Positions 15,337 through 23,788 of a stretch of 64,000 nt of DNA are shown here, one piece after another. Location of the stretch: assembly GCF_017948485.1 (NCBI RefSeq), contig NZ_JAFFSX010000015.1, positions 124,001-188,000 on the forward strand, written 5' to 3'. Origin of the DNA: Streptomyces sp. GESEQ-35 (GTDB lineage Bacteria; Actinomycetota; Actinomycetes; Streptomycetales; Streptomycetaceae). The translations under genes were made by a program, and so were the position numbers. The notes under the pieces were generated by a model, which saw only the letters and a list, made by a program, of their open reading frames with translations, did no database searches and was not told the DNA's origin. The first letter of the stretch is position 1. Each line of letters begins with the position of its first letter.

Positions 15337-16485
15337 TCAGTACGACTTGGGCAGGCCCAGGGTCTGGTGGGAGACGTAGTTGAGAATCATCTCCCGGCTC
15401 ACCGGAGCAATACGAGCCACGCGGGCGGCTGTTATCAATGAGGCGAGCCCGAACTCGCGCGTGAGGCCGTTTCCGCCGAGGGTGTGCACGGCTTGGTCGA
15501 CCGCCTTCACGCAGGCCTCCCCGGCCGCGTACTTGGCCATGTTGGCGGCTTCTCCCGCGCCCGCGTCGTCGCCGGCGTCGTAGAGGCAGGCCGCCTTCTG
15601 CATCATCAGGCGGGCCAGTTCCAGGTCGATGTGCGCCTGCGCGAGGGGGTGCGCGATGGCCTGGTGGCTGCCGATGGGGGCCTTCCAGACGGTGCGTTCG
15701 CGCGCGTACGTGACGGCTTGCGCGAGGGCGTACCGTCCCATGCCGATCGCGAAGGCGGCGGTCATGATGCGCTCGGGGTTGAGGCCGGCGAAGAGTTGCA
15801 GCAGACCGGCGTCCTCGTCGCCGACGAGTGCGTCGGCGGGGAGTCGTACGTCGTCGAGGGTCAGCTCGAACTGCTTCTCCGCGGCCTGGAGTTCCATGTC
15901 GATCTGGCGGCGTTGGAAGCCTTCGGCGTCCCTCGGGACGATGAACAGGCAGGGCTTGAGGTTGCCGGTGCGGCCCTCTTTGTTGGGCACAGTTTCGGTG
16001 CGGGCGACGATGAGGGTCGCGTCGGCGATGTCGACGCCGGAGATGAAGACCTTGCGGCCGGTGAGCAGCCAGTCGACTCCGTCGCGGTGAGCCGTGGTCG
16101 TGATGCGGTGGCTGTTGGAGCCGGCGTCGGGTTCGGTGATGCCGAAGGCCATGGTGCGTTTGCCTTCGGCGAGGGCGGGGAGCCACTGGCGCTTCTGTTC
16201 TTCTGTGCCGAAGCGGGCGATCACTGTGCCGCAGATTGCCGGAGAGACGACCATCATGAGGAGGGGGCAGCCTGCTGCGCCGAGTTCTTCCAGGACGATG
16301 GAGAGTTCGGCTATGCCGCCGCCTCCTCCTCCGTGTTCCTCGGGGAGGTTGACGCCGAGGTAACCGAGTTTGGCTGCCTCATTCCAAAGGTCCTCTCGGA
16401 CGAAGCTGCGGCCGTGTCGCTTGCCGAGGGCGGCTACTGCGGCTCGTAGAGCCTTGTGTTCTTCGGATTCGAGAGTGGTGGGCAT
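15337..16485 (-). CDS. Acyl-CoA dehydrogenase
   Basis: A 382-residue FAD-dependent dehydrogenase introducing a 2,3 double bond in an acyl-CoA. The ATG at 16485 follows GGGAGGAG. The three domains are present: the N-terminal helical region (GYLGVNLPEEHGGGGGG), the FAD segment (MAFGITEPDAGSNSHRITTTA; FISGVDIADATLIVART), and the C-terminal helical domain with QAVHTLGGNGLTREFGLASLITAARVARIAPVSREMILNY. In this operon it is the likely isovaleryl- or citronellyl-CoA-type dehydrogenase feeding the carboxylase. A hairpin repeat separates it from the carboxylase alpha gene. Confidence 0.9.
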   Translation of the reverse strand: MPTTLESEEHKALRAAVAALGKRHGRSFVREDLWNEAAKLGYLGVNLPEEHGGGGGGIAELSIVLEELGAAGCPLLMMVVSPAICGTVIARFGTEEQKRQWLPALAEGKRTMAFGITEPDAGSNSHRITTTAHRDGVDWLLTGRKVFISGVDIADATLIVARTETVPNKEGRTGNLKPCLFIVPRDAEGFQRRQIDMELQAAEKQFELTLDDVRLPADALVGDEDAGLLQLFAGLNPERIMTAAFAIGMGRYALAQAVTYARERTVWKAPIGSHQAIAHPLAQAHIDLELARLMMQKAACLYDAGDDAGAGEAANMAKYAAGEACVKAVDQAVHTLGGNGLTREFGLASLITAARVARIAPVSREMILNYVSHQTLGLPKSY

Positions 16486-16513
16486 GGGACTCCTCCCGGG
16501 TGCGGGTTGTGTG

Positions 16514-16545
16514 TGGCTGGTCGCGCAGTTCCCCGCGCCCCTTAG
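16514..16545 (-). repeat. Dispersed hairpin repeat, copy 2, inside the operon
   Basis: The conserved GGCTGGTCGCGCAGTTCC and CCGCGCCCCTTAGG words occupy the only sizeable gap of the eight-gene operon. The TAA stop of the carboxylase alpha gene (16542-16544) lies inside the element. It is a candidate for partial termination or mRNA 3'-end stabilisation between upstream and downstream genes. Confidence 0.65.
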
Positions 16546-18383
16546 GTGGGTTCCACCACCGCCAGTAGAGAACCGACCGCCACCTGTTGTCCGGGCACTG
16601 CTTCCAAGGCGCTCAGCGTTCCTGTGGCCGGCGCCGTGACCTTGTGTTCCATCTTCATCGCCTCCAACCACAGGAGGGGCTGTCCGGCCTCCACGGCGGC
16701 TCCTACGGCCAAGCCCTCCGCGACCCTGACCACCGTTCCCGGCATGGGGGCCAGGAGCGAGCCCGGGGCGTGCTGGGTCGTCGGGTCGGGGAAGCGGGGC
16801 AGGGACTTCAGGGCGGTGGTGTTCACGTAGAGGTCGTCGCCGTACCGCGCCACCTCGAACTTGCGCTGTACGCCGTCCACTTCGAGTACGACGAGACGCG
16901 CGTCGGCGTGGACCACGCGGACGCCCTCTGCCGCGAGCCCCGCGCGCGTGTGCCGGTAGTGGACCTCGTGTTCCTCGCCCGCCATCTCGTATCGCTTGGT
17001 CTGCGGCTGTGAGGGGAGGTTGCGCCAGCCGCCGAAGCGGGAGCGGTCGTGGGTGTCGGCGAGGGCCGCGGCGAGGGGGGCGTGGGGGTCGGGCGCGGGT
17101 TCGGTGAGTGCGGTGAGGTGGCGGTCGTAGAAGCCGGTGTCCATGCGGGCGGTGGTGAACTCCTTGTGCCGCAGGGAGCGGACGAGGAGGTCGCGGTTGG
17201 TGGGCGGGCCGTGGACGGCGGCGCGTTCGAGGGCGCCGGCGAGTATGCGGATGGCTTCCGCGCGCGTGGGGGCGTGGGTGACGGCCTTGGCGAGCATCGG
17301 GTCGTAGTGGACGCCGATCTCGTCGCCGTCGGTGTAGCCGGTGTCCAGCCGGATGCCGTCGGGGGCGGCGAGGCGGTGCAGGGTGCCGGTCTGCGGGGCC
17401 CAGTCGCGGGCCGGGTCCTCGGCGTAGAGGCGGGCCTCGACGGCGTGGCCACGCGCGCGTGGGGGGTCGATGTCGAGGGCGTGGCCTTCGGCGACGCGGA
17501 GTTGGAGGGCGACGAGGTCGATGCCGTACACGGCTTCCGTCACGGGGTGTTCGACCTGGAGCCGGGTGTTCATCTCCAGGAAGTGGGCCGTGTCGCCGGC
17601 GACGAGGAACTCGACGGTGCCCGCGCCCACGTAGCCGACGGCGCGGGCGGCTCGTACGGCCATCTCGTACAAGGACTCCGTCAGTTCGGGTTTCAAACCC
17701 GGTGCCGGGGCCTCCTCGATCACCTTCTGGTGGCGTCGTTGGAGGGAGCAGTCCCGGGTGCCGAGCGCCCACACCGTGCCGTGTTCATCGGCAAGGATCT
17801 GCACTTCGACGTGCCGGCCGTCCTCTACGTAGGGCTCGACGAAGACCTCGCCGTCGCCGAAGGCGCTGTGGGCCTCGGCGCGTGCGCCCTCGAGTTCGGC
17901 GGGCAGGTCATCGAGCCGGCGCACGATCCGCATGCCACGGCCCCCGCCGCCCGCTGCCGCCTTCACCAGCACCGGCAGGTCCGCCTCGGTGACCTCGCGC
18001 AGGGGCTCGATACCCATCAGCTCCTTGGCGCGCGTCTTGGACGCCATCGCCTCGATCGCCTCGGGGGGCGGCCCGATCCAGGTGAGGCCCGCGTCGATGA
18101 CCGCGCGTGCGAAGCCGGGGTTCTCGGAGAGGAAGCCGTAGCCGGGGTGCACAGCGTCCGCGCCGGCGTTCAGGGCCGCCTTCACGATCAGGTCGCCGCG
18201 CAGATACGTCTCGGAGGGCGCCGCCCCCGGCAGCCGTACCGCCGTGTCGGCCACGCGCGCGTGGAGGGCGTTTTCGTCGGCGTCCGAGTGCACGGCGACC
18301 GTCCGGATTCCCCACTCACGGCAGGTGCGGAAGACCCGGCAGGCGATCTCGCCCCGGTTGGCGACGAGCACAGAAGTGATCAC
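16542..18383 (-). CDS. Acyl-CoA carboxylase alpha subunit (biotin carboxylase + biotin carrier)
   Basis: A 613-residue protein that carboxylates its own biotin with ATP and bicarbonate. The GTG at 18383 follows GAGGGAT; no other start precedes the conserved VLVANRGEIACRVFRTCREWG. An ATP-grasp biotin carboxylase domain (residues 1-450, with AAAGGGGRGMRIV and FLEMNTRLQVEHPVTE) is followed by a linking region and a biotinyl domain whose lysine is in LEAMKMEHK at about residue 579. Together with the next gene it forms a propionyl-, methylcrotonyl- or geranyl-CoA carboxylase; the AtuA neighbour and the dehydrogenase favour a branched enoyl-CoA substrate. Confidence 0.92.
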   Translation of the reverse strand: MITSVLVANRGEIACRVFRTCREWGIRTVAVHSDADENALHARVADTAVRLPGAAPSETYLRGDLIVKAALNAGADAVHPGYGFLSENPGFARAVIDAGLTWIGPPPEAIEAMASKTRAKELMGIEPLREVTEADLPVLVKAAAGGGGRGMRIVRRLDDLPAELEGARAEAHSAFGDGEVFVEPYVEDGRHVEVQILADEHGTVWALGTRDCSLQRRHQKVIEEAPAPGLKPELTESLYEMAVRAARAVGYVGAGTVEFLVAGDTAHFLEMNTRLQVEHPVTEAVYGIDLVALQLRVAEGHALDIDPPRARGHAVEARLYAEDPARDWAPQTGTLHRLAAPDGIRLDTGYTDGDEIGVHYDPMLAKAVTHAPTRAEAIRILAGALERAAVHGPPTNRDLLVRSLRHKEFTTARMDTGFYDRHLTALTEPAPDPHAPLAAALADTHDRSRFGGWRNLPSQPQTKRYEMAGEEHEVHYRHTRAGLAAEGVRVVHADARLVVLEVDGVQRKFEVARYGDDLYVNTTALKSLPRFPDPTTQHAPGSLLAPMPGTVVRVAEGLAVGAAVEAGQPLLWLEAMKMEHKVTAPATGTLSALEAVPGQQVAVGSLLAVVEPT

Positions 18384-18393
18384 TGGTGATCCC

Positions 18394-19992
18394 TCACATC
18401 CGGAAGACGCCGAAGCCACCGCGCGCGCCCTCGTAGCGGGCGGTGTGGACGGCCGACAGGCACAGGCCGAGGACGGTGCGGGTGTCGCGGGGGTCGATGA
18501 CGCCGTCGTCGTACAGCCGCCCGGACAGGAACATCGGCAGGGACTCGGACTCGATCTGCTGCTCCACCATCGCCCGCAGCGCCGCGTCGCCCTCTTCGTC
18601 GTACGGCTGGCCCTTCGCGGCGGCCGACTGGCGGGCGACGATCGAGAGCACGCCGGCGAGTTGCTGCGGGCCCATGACGGCGGACTTGGCGCTGGGCCAG
18701 GCGAAGAGGAAACGGGGGTCGTAGGCGCGGCCGCACATGCCATAGTGCCCGGCGCCGTACGAGGCCCCGATGAGCACGGACAGGTGGGGGACGCGGGAAT
18801 TGGAGACGGCGTTGATCATCATCGCGCCGTGCTTGATGATGCCGCCCTGCTCGTACTCCTTGCCGACCATGTAGCCGGTGGTGTTGTGCAGGAAGAGCAG
18901 CGGGATGTCGCGCTGGTTGGCCAGCTGGATGAACTGGGCGGCCTTCTGGGACTCCTCGCTGAACAGCACGCCCTGGGCGTTCGCGAGGACGCCGACCGGG
19001 TAGCCGTGCAGCGTCGCCCAGCCGGTGACCAGGCTGCTCCCGTACAGCGGCTTGAACTCGTCGAAGTCGGAGGCGTCGACGATCCGGGCGATCACCTCGC
19101 GCGGGTCGAAGGGGGTGCGAAGGTCCCCGGGCACGATGCCCAGCAGCTCGTCCTCGTCGTACTTGGGCGGCGCGGCGGGGCCCGGATCCTCGTACGCCTT
19201 GCGGTGGTTGAGCCGGGCGACGACGCGCCGCGCCTGCCGGAGCGCGTCCGGCTCGTCGACGGCGAAGTAGTCCGCGAGACCCGACACGCGCGCGTGCATC
19301 TCGGCGCCGCCGAGCGACTCGTCGTCGCTCTCCTCGCCGGTGGCCATCTTCACCAGCGGCGGTCCGCCGAGGAACACCTTCGCGCGTTCCTTGACCATGA
19401 TCACGTGGTCGGACATGCCGGGGATGTACGCGCCGCCGGCGGTCGAGTTCCCGAAGACGACGGCGAGGGTCGGGATCCCGGCGGCGGAGAGCCGGGTGAG
19501 GTCGCGGAAGATGGCCCCGCCCGGGATGAAGATCTCCTTCTGGGAAGGGAGATCGGCGCCGCCGGACTCCACCAGGCTGATGCAGGGCAGCCGGTTGGCG
19601 AGCGCGATGTCGTTCGCGCGCAGAGCCTTCTTCAGGCTCCAGGGGTTGCTTGCGCCGCCGCGTACGGTCGGGTCGTTGGCGGTGATCAGGCACTCCACGC
19701 CCTCGACGACCCCGATACCGGTGACGAGGGAGGCGCCGACCGTGTAGTCGCTGCCCCAGGCGGCCAGCGGCGACAGCTCCAGGAATGGCGTGTCGGGGTC
19801 GAGGAGCAGCTCGATGCGTTCGCGGGCGAGGAGTTTGCCGCGTTTGCGATGCCGCTCGACGTACTTCGGGCCGCCCCCGGCGAGCGCCTTCGCATGCTCG
19901 GCGTCGAGGTCGGCGAGCTTGGCCAGCATGGCGTCGCGGCTCGCCCGGTAGTCGGCGCCGTTGAGGTCGAGAGCGGTACTGAGAACCGTCAA
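18394..19992 (-). CDS. Acyl-CoA carboxylase beta subunit (carboxyltransferase)
   Basis: A 532-residue carboxyltransferase transferring CO2 from biotin to an acyl- or enoyl-CoA. A TTG at 19992 (TTGA overlap with the AtuA stop, GGAGG upstream) is the most likely start. Crotonase-like N and C halves are complete, with SGGADLPSQKEIF and FGNSTAGGAYIPGMSD (oxyanion region of the N half) and LLFLHNTTGYMVGKEYEQGGIIKHGAMM plus GASYGAGHYGMCGRAYDPRFLFAWPSA (C half). This pattern is that of methylcrotonyl-CoA carboxylase-type beta subunits rather than of the AccD5/PccB type, supporting a leucine- or terpene-like substrate. Confidence 0.9.
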   Translation of the reverse strand: MTVLSTALDLNGADYRASRDAMLAKLADLDAEHAKALAGGGPKYVERHRKRGKLLARERIELLLDPDTPFLELSPLAAWGSDYTVGASLVTGIGVVEGVECLITANDPTVRGGASNPWSLKKALRANDIALANRLPCISLVESGGADLPSQKEIFIPGGAIFRDLTRLSAAGIPTLAVVFGNSTAGGAYIPGMSDHVIMVKERAKVFLGGPPLVKMATGEESDDESLGGAEMHARVSGLADYFAVDEPDALRQARRVVARLNHRKAYEDPGPAAPPKYDEDELLGIVPGDLRTPFDPREVIARIVDASDFDEFKPLYGSSLVTGWATLHGYPVGVLANAQGVLFSEESQKAAQFIQLANQRDIPLLFLHNTTGYMVGKEYEQGGIIKHGAMMINAVSNSRVPHLSVLIGASYGAGHYGMCGRAYDPRFLFAWPSAKSAVMGPQQLAGVLSIVARQSAAAKGQPYDEEGDAALRAMVEQQIESESLPMFLSGRLYDDGVIDPRDTRTVLGLCLSAVHTARYEGARGGFGVFRM

Positions 19993-21668
19993 AGGAGGGC
20001 CTCCGGGATGTCCAGGTGGCGGGAGCGCAGCCATTCGCCGAGGGCCTTGGCCTGCGGGTCGAAGCGGTGCTGGGCGGCGACGCCTTCGCCGAGGATTCCT
20101 TCGACGACGAAGTTGACGGCGCGAAGGTTGGGCAGCAGGTGCCGGGTGACGGACAGCTGACGGCTTTCAGGTATCAGCTGTTGAAATCTGTCAGTTGTCA
20201 GCTCGTGGGCCAGCCACCGCCAGGCGTCGTCCGTTCGCACCCACGCCCCGACGTTCGCGTTCCCGCCCTTGTCCCCGCTGCGGGCCCCGGCGACGAGGCC
20301 GAGGGGGGCGCGCTTCCTGGGTCCGTCCGGCAGTGGCTCGGGCAGGGACGGCTCCGCGATGGGCTCGTCGTCGAGTACGGCAGTGTCGTGGGCCGGGGGC
20401 ACAGGGATTCGGCGCCCGTCGTGGAGGACGGCCATATGTGGGACGTCGCCATGGGGGACGTACACATCCTCGAAGACCCCATAAGGCGCGCCCTTTCCGG
20501 GTGGGGCGAGCACATGGAAGCCGGGGTAACTGGCCAGCGCCAGCTCCACGGCGGCGCTGGAGAGCGCCCGGCCGACGGTCTCCTGGTCGGGGTCGCGTAC
20601 GACGAGCCGGAGCAGGGCGCTCGCGGTCTCCTCCGTCGGGGCGTCGGGCCGGTCGGTGCGGACGAGATCCCAACGGACGTCGGCGGGCAGGGACTTGGCC
20701 GACGCGTCCGTCATCTGTTCCCGTACGAGATCGGCCTTGGCCTCGATGTCTAGTCCGGTGAGGACGAAAGTGACCTCGTTGCGGAAGCCGCCGAGCCGGT
20801 TGAGGCCGACCTTGAGGGTCGGGGGCGGGGCCTCGCCGCGTACGCCCTCGATGCGGACGCGGTCCGGGCCCTGCCGGGTGAGCCGTACGGTGTCCAGCCG
20901 GGCGGTGACGTCGGGCCCGGCGTACCGGGCGCCGCCGGTCTCGTAGAGGAGCTGCGCGGTGACCGTGCCCACGTCGACGAAGCCGCCGGTGCCGGGGTGT
21001 TTGGTGATGACGCAGCTGCCGTCCTCGTGAAGCTCGGCGAGCGGGAAGCCGGGGTGGCGTACGTCGCCGTCACGGAAGAAGGCGTAGTTGCCGCCGGTGG
21101 CCTGTGCCCCGCACTCCAGGACGTGCCCGGCGACGACGGCGCCCGCGAGCCGGTCGTACTCCCCGGGCTGCCAGCCGAAGTGGGCGGCGGCGGGCCCGGT
21201 GACCAGGGCCGCGTCCGTCACCCGCCCGGTCACCACGATGTCGGCGCCCTCCCGCAGACAGGCCGCGATACCGAAGCCGCCGAGGTAGGCGTGGGCGGCG
21301 AGGCTGCCGGGGTGCTGTGCGGTGAGGTCGTCGCCCTCGACATGGGCGACGCGTACCGGGATGCCGAGCTTGTCCGCCAGCTTCCTTACGGCGTCCGTGA
21401 GTCCGGCCGGGTTGAGCCCGCCGGCATTGGTGACGATCTTGACGCCGCGCTCGTGGGCGAGGCCGAGACACTCCTCCAACTGGCGGAGGAAGGTGCGGGC
21501 GTAACCGGCGCCGGGGTCCTTCAGCCGGTCCCGGCCCAGGATGAGCATGGTGAGTTCGGCGAGGTAGTCGCCGGTGAGGACGTCCAGTTCACCGCCGGTG
21601 AGCATCTCGCGCATGGCGTCGAAGCGGTCGCCGTAGAAGCCGGAGGCGTTGCCGATCCGAAGGGTCAC
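19989..21668 (-). CDS. AtuA-family protein (acyclic terpene utilisation, DUF1446)
   Basis: A 559-residue protein of the AtuA family, named from the Pseudomonas citronellol/geraniol pathway, where its reaction is still unknown. GTG at 21668 overlaps the preceding stop (GTGA) and has GGAG nine bases upstream. Typical segments are RIGNASGFYGDRFDA at the start, KIVTNAGGLNP (about residue 80) and DIVVTGRVTDAALVTGPAAAHFGW. The C-terminal ~100 residues (ARSGDKGGNANVGAWVRTDD) correspond to the small AtuA-like C-terminal domain that is a separate gene in some species, so this is the fused form. Linked to carboxylase genes here as in the atu/liu systems. Confidence 0.87.
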   Translation of the reverse strand: MTLRIGNASGFYGDRFDAMREMLTGGELDVLTGDYLAELTMLILGRDRLKDPGAGYARTFLRQLEECLGLAHERGVKIVTNAGGLNPAGLTDAVRKLADKLGIPVRVAHVEGDDLTAQHPGSLAAHAYLGGFGIAACLREGADIVVTGRVTDAALVTGPAAAHFGWQPGEYDRLAGAVVAGHVLECGAQATGGNYAFFRDGDVRHPGFPLAELHEDGSCVITKHPGTGGFVDVGTVTAQLLYETGGARYAGPDVTARLDTVRLTRQGPDRVRIEGVRGEAPPPTLKVGLNRLGGFRNEVTFVLTGLDIEAKADLVREQMTDASAKSLPADVRWDLVRTDRPDAPTEETASALLRLVVRDPDQETVGRALSSAAVELALASYPGFHVLAPPGKGAPYGVFEDVYVPHGDVPHMAVLHDGRRIPVPPAHDTAVLDDEPIAEPSLPEPLPDGPRKRAPLGLVAGARSGDKGGNANVGAWVRTDDAWRWLAHELTTDRFQQLIPESRQLSVTRHLLPNLRAVNFVVEGILGEGVAAQHRFDPQAKALGEWLRSRHLDIPEALL

Positions 21669-22459
21669 GCCTCGGCTCCTTTCGGCGGGCGTCCGGCGCC
21701 GGCCGGGCCCGCGAAGGCCTGGGCGATGTCCAGCCAGCGGTCGGCGTCGCGCCCCTCGGCCCGTACGGCGAGGTCGGCGCGGTGGGCGCGCTGGGTGACC
21801 AGGAGGCAGAAGTCGAGGGCGGGGCCGGTGACGCGCTGGGGGGCGCCTTCGGGGCCGTAGGTCCACAGGTCCCCTGAGGGGCCGGCGATCTCCACCCGGA
21901 TCTCCTCGGCGGGTGCGGTCAGCCCGTGCACCATGAAGGCATAGTCCCGGGCCCGCACCCCGATGCGGACCACATGCCGGAGCCGGTCCGTGGGTGGGCG
22001 GACCACACCGAGGGTGTCCGCGACGTCCTGGCCATGGGCCCAGGTCTCCATAAGTCGGCCGGTTGCCATGGAGGCGGCCGACATGGGTGGGCCGTACCAG
22101 GGAAAGCGCGTGCCCGTGTGTGCCGAGCGCAGGGTGTCGTCGAGGGCCTTGCGTCCGGCCCGCCAGTCGGCGAGCAGTTCGGCCGGCGGCTTGGCCGCGC
22201 CTTCCTGTGCGCCCTCGTCGACGAAGGAGTCCGGCGCGGTGAGGGCCTTCTCGATCTCACGGCGGAAGGAGTCCGGGTCCGTCATGGCGTGCAGCGCGCG
22301 ACGGTCGGTCCAGGCGAGGTGCGCGATCTGGTGGGCGACGGTCCAGCCCACGGCCGGGGTGACCAGCGCCCACTGCTCCTCGCTCAGCTCCCCCACGAGT
22401 CGGTCGAGCTCCTGGCTCTCCTCACGCAGGTCGTCGATCACAGGCGTCGGATCGGACAC
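21665..22459 (-). CDS. TIGR03084-type maleylpyruvate isomerase/DinB-fold protein, first operon gene
   Basis: A 264-residue protein of a family found beside AtuA and carboxylase genes in actinobacteria. GTG at 22459 follows GAGGGGAG. The N-terminal half is a DinB/mycothiol-dependent maleylpyruvate isomerase-type four-helix bundle with potential metal ligands in VAHQIAHLAWTD (about residue 45) and METWAHGQD (about 142). A C-terminal sterol-carrier-like segment (EEIRVEIAGPSGDLWTYGPEGAPQRVTGPALDFCLLVTQR) follows. The enzymatic role is unproven; a mycothiol- or CoA-linked step is a reasonable guess. Confidence 0.8.
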   Translation of the reverse strand: MSDPTPVIDDLREESQELDRLVGELSEEQWALVTPAVGWTVAHQIAHLAWTDRRALHAMTDPDSFRREIEKALTAPDSFVDEGAQEGAAKPPAELLADWRAGRKALDDTLRSAHTGTRFPWYGPPMSAASMATGRLMETWAHGQDVADTLGVVRPPTDRLRHVVRIGVRARDYAFMVHGLTAPAEEIRVEIAGPSGDLWTYGPEGAPQRVTGPALDFCLLVTQRAHRADLAVRAEGRDADRWLDIAQAFAGPAGAGRPPKGAEA

Positions 22460-22527
22460 GGAGCGCTCCCCTCGGGCACGGCGGTGTGCGGGGTGGTGCG
22501 CTACGGAGCATGGCAGCGACGCAGAAA

Positions 22528-22550
22528 ACAAGCAAGCGTGCTTGCATTGT
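22528..22550. promoter_or_regulatory. Palindromic operator upstream of the carboxylase operon
   Basis: GCAAGC-GT-GCTTGC (22532-22545) is a perfect inverted repeat, centred about 80 bases before the first operon gene (start 22459). The AT-rich flanks ACAA and ATTGT extend the symmetry partially. Size and form suit a TetR dimer, and the operon ends with a TetR gene. Confidence 0.6.
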
Positions 22551-22600
22551 TGGCCGCTGGATTCAGAACCGGTTCGGACCGGCCTCAGCGCAGCCCCACG

Positions 22601-23554
22601 TCAGTGGACCTCCAGCCCCTTCGCCTTCCCCCGCCCCACCTGCGTCCGCACCGCGCCCATGCTGGCGGCGATGACCAGGGCGATCGCGGCGGCCTCCATG
22701 GCGGAGAGGGACTGGTGGAGGATGAGGAAGCCCGCTGTCGCGGCGAGGGCCGGCTCCAGGCTCATCAGGATCGCGAAGGTGGAGGCGGGCAGGCGGCGCA
22801 GGGCGAGGAGTTCGAGGGTGTACGGGAGGACGGACGACAGGATCGCTACGGCGGAGCCCAGTGCGAGGGTCGTCGGTTCGAGGAGCTTCGTCCCGGCCTC
22901 CGCGACACCCAGGGGCAGGAACAGCAGCGCCGCGACCGCCATCGCGAGGGCGAGGCCGTCGGCCTGCGGGAAGCGTCGGCCCGTACGCGCGCTGAAGACT
23001 ATGTAGGTAGCCCACATGGCGCCGGCCCCCAGGGCGAAGGCCACTCCTATGGGGTCGAGGCTGCTGAAGCCTCCGCCGCCGAGGAGGAAGACGCCGGCGA
23101 GGGCGAGTCCGGCCCAGATGAGGTTGACGGCTCGACGGGAGGCCAGGACGGAGAGGGTGAGCGGGCCGAGCACCTCCAGGGTGACGGCGGGGCCCAGCGG
23201 GATGCGATCGACGGCCTGGTAGAAGAGGCCGTTCATCGCGGCCATCGTGACGCCGAAGACGACGACCGTGCCCCAGTCGGTGCGGGAGTGGCCGCGCAGC
23301 CGGGGGCGGCAGATCAGGAGCAGCACGATCGCGGCCGCCAGCAGCCGCAGCGTCACGACACCCAGGGCGCCCGCCCGCGGCATCAGCGTCACGGCCAGGG
23401 CCCCGCCGAACTGCACGGAGACGCCTCCGGCCAGCACCAGGCCGACCGGCCCGAGGGAACCCCAACGGCGCGGGGCAACAGGAGCGGGCGCATGGTCCGT
23501 CACGGGGCCGACCGAGGTCGGGTCGGACGGGGCGGCGGCGCTGGGGGTGCTCAC
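22601..23554 (-). CDS. EamA/DMT family transporter
   Basis: A 317-residue membrane protein with about ten hydrophobic segments forming two EamA repeats (residues ~35-170 and ~180-305), the usual length for drug/metabolite transporters of the RhtA/YdcZ-like group. The GTG at 23554 follows GGAAGG and is preferred to the upstream TTG. DMT proteins export amino acids, purine derivatives or toxic metabolites; the substrate here is unknown. Its end is about 50 bases from the palindromic operator of the neighbouring operon, but it is transcribed in the same direction upstream of it and appears to be separate. Confidence 0.85.
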   Translation of the reverse strand: MSTPSAAAPSDPTSVGPVTDHAPAPVAPRRWGSLGPVGLVLAGGVSVQFGGALAVTLMPRAGALGVVTLRLLAAAIVLLLICRPRLRGHSRTDWGTVVVFGVTMAAMNGLFYQAVDRIPLGPAVTLEVLGPLTLSVLASRRAVNLIWAGLALAGVFLLGGGGFSSLDPIGVAFALGAGAMWATYIVFSARTGRRFPQADGLALAMAVAALLFLPLGVAEAGTKLLEPTTLALGSAVAILSSVLPYTLELLALRRLPASTFAILMSLEPALAATAGFLILHQSLSAMEAAAIALVIAASMGAVRTQVGRGKAKGLEVH

Positions 23555-23788
23555 GGGACCTTCCAATGACTTGACTCGGGGGTTTGTTCATCACGATGAA
23601 CTGCTCGGTCCAGGGTAGTGGACTTCGTCAGGGGTGTGAAGCCGTTATGCGGCTGTCCCGGAGTGTGGACGGAAGGGGCTCCGGCGAGCATGTCCACTGG
23701 AAGGCAGCAGCCGGAACGCCGGATTGACGTCCGCCGAGGCTCCGTTGAAGCCCCTGACCCGTTCGGAGCCCGCTGAGACAGTGGGCCG

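Noticed and set aside
13733..18743. Very long minus-strand frames (over 700 codons) spanning two or more genes
   Set aside because: They are upstream extensions of the ligase, dehydrogenase and carboxylase genes through neighbouring coding DNA in another frame; translations are Arg/Pro-rich and true starts with good ribosome sites or stop overlaps exist.
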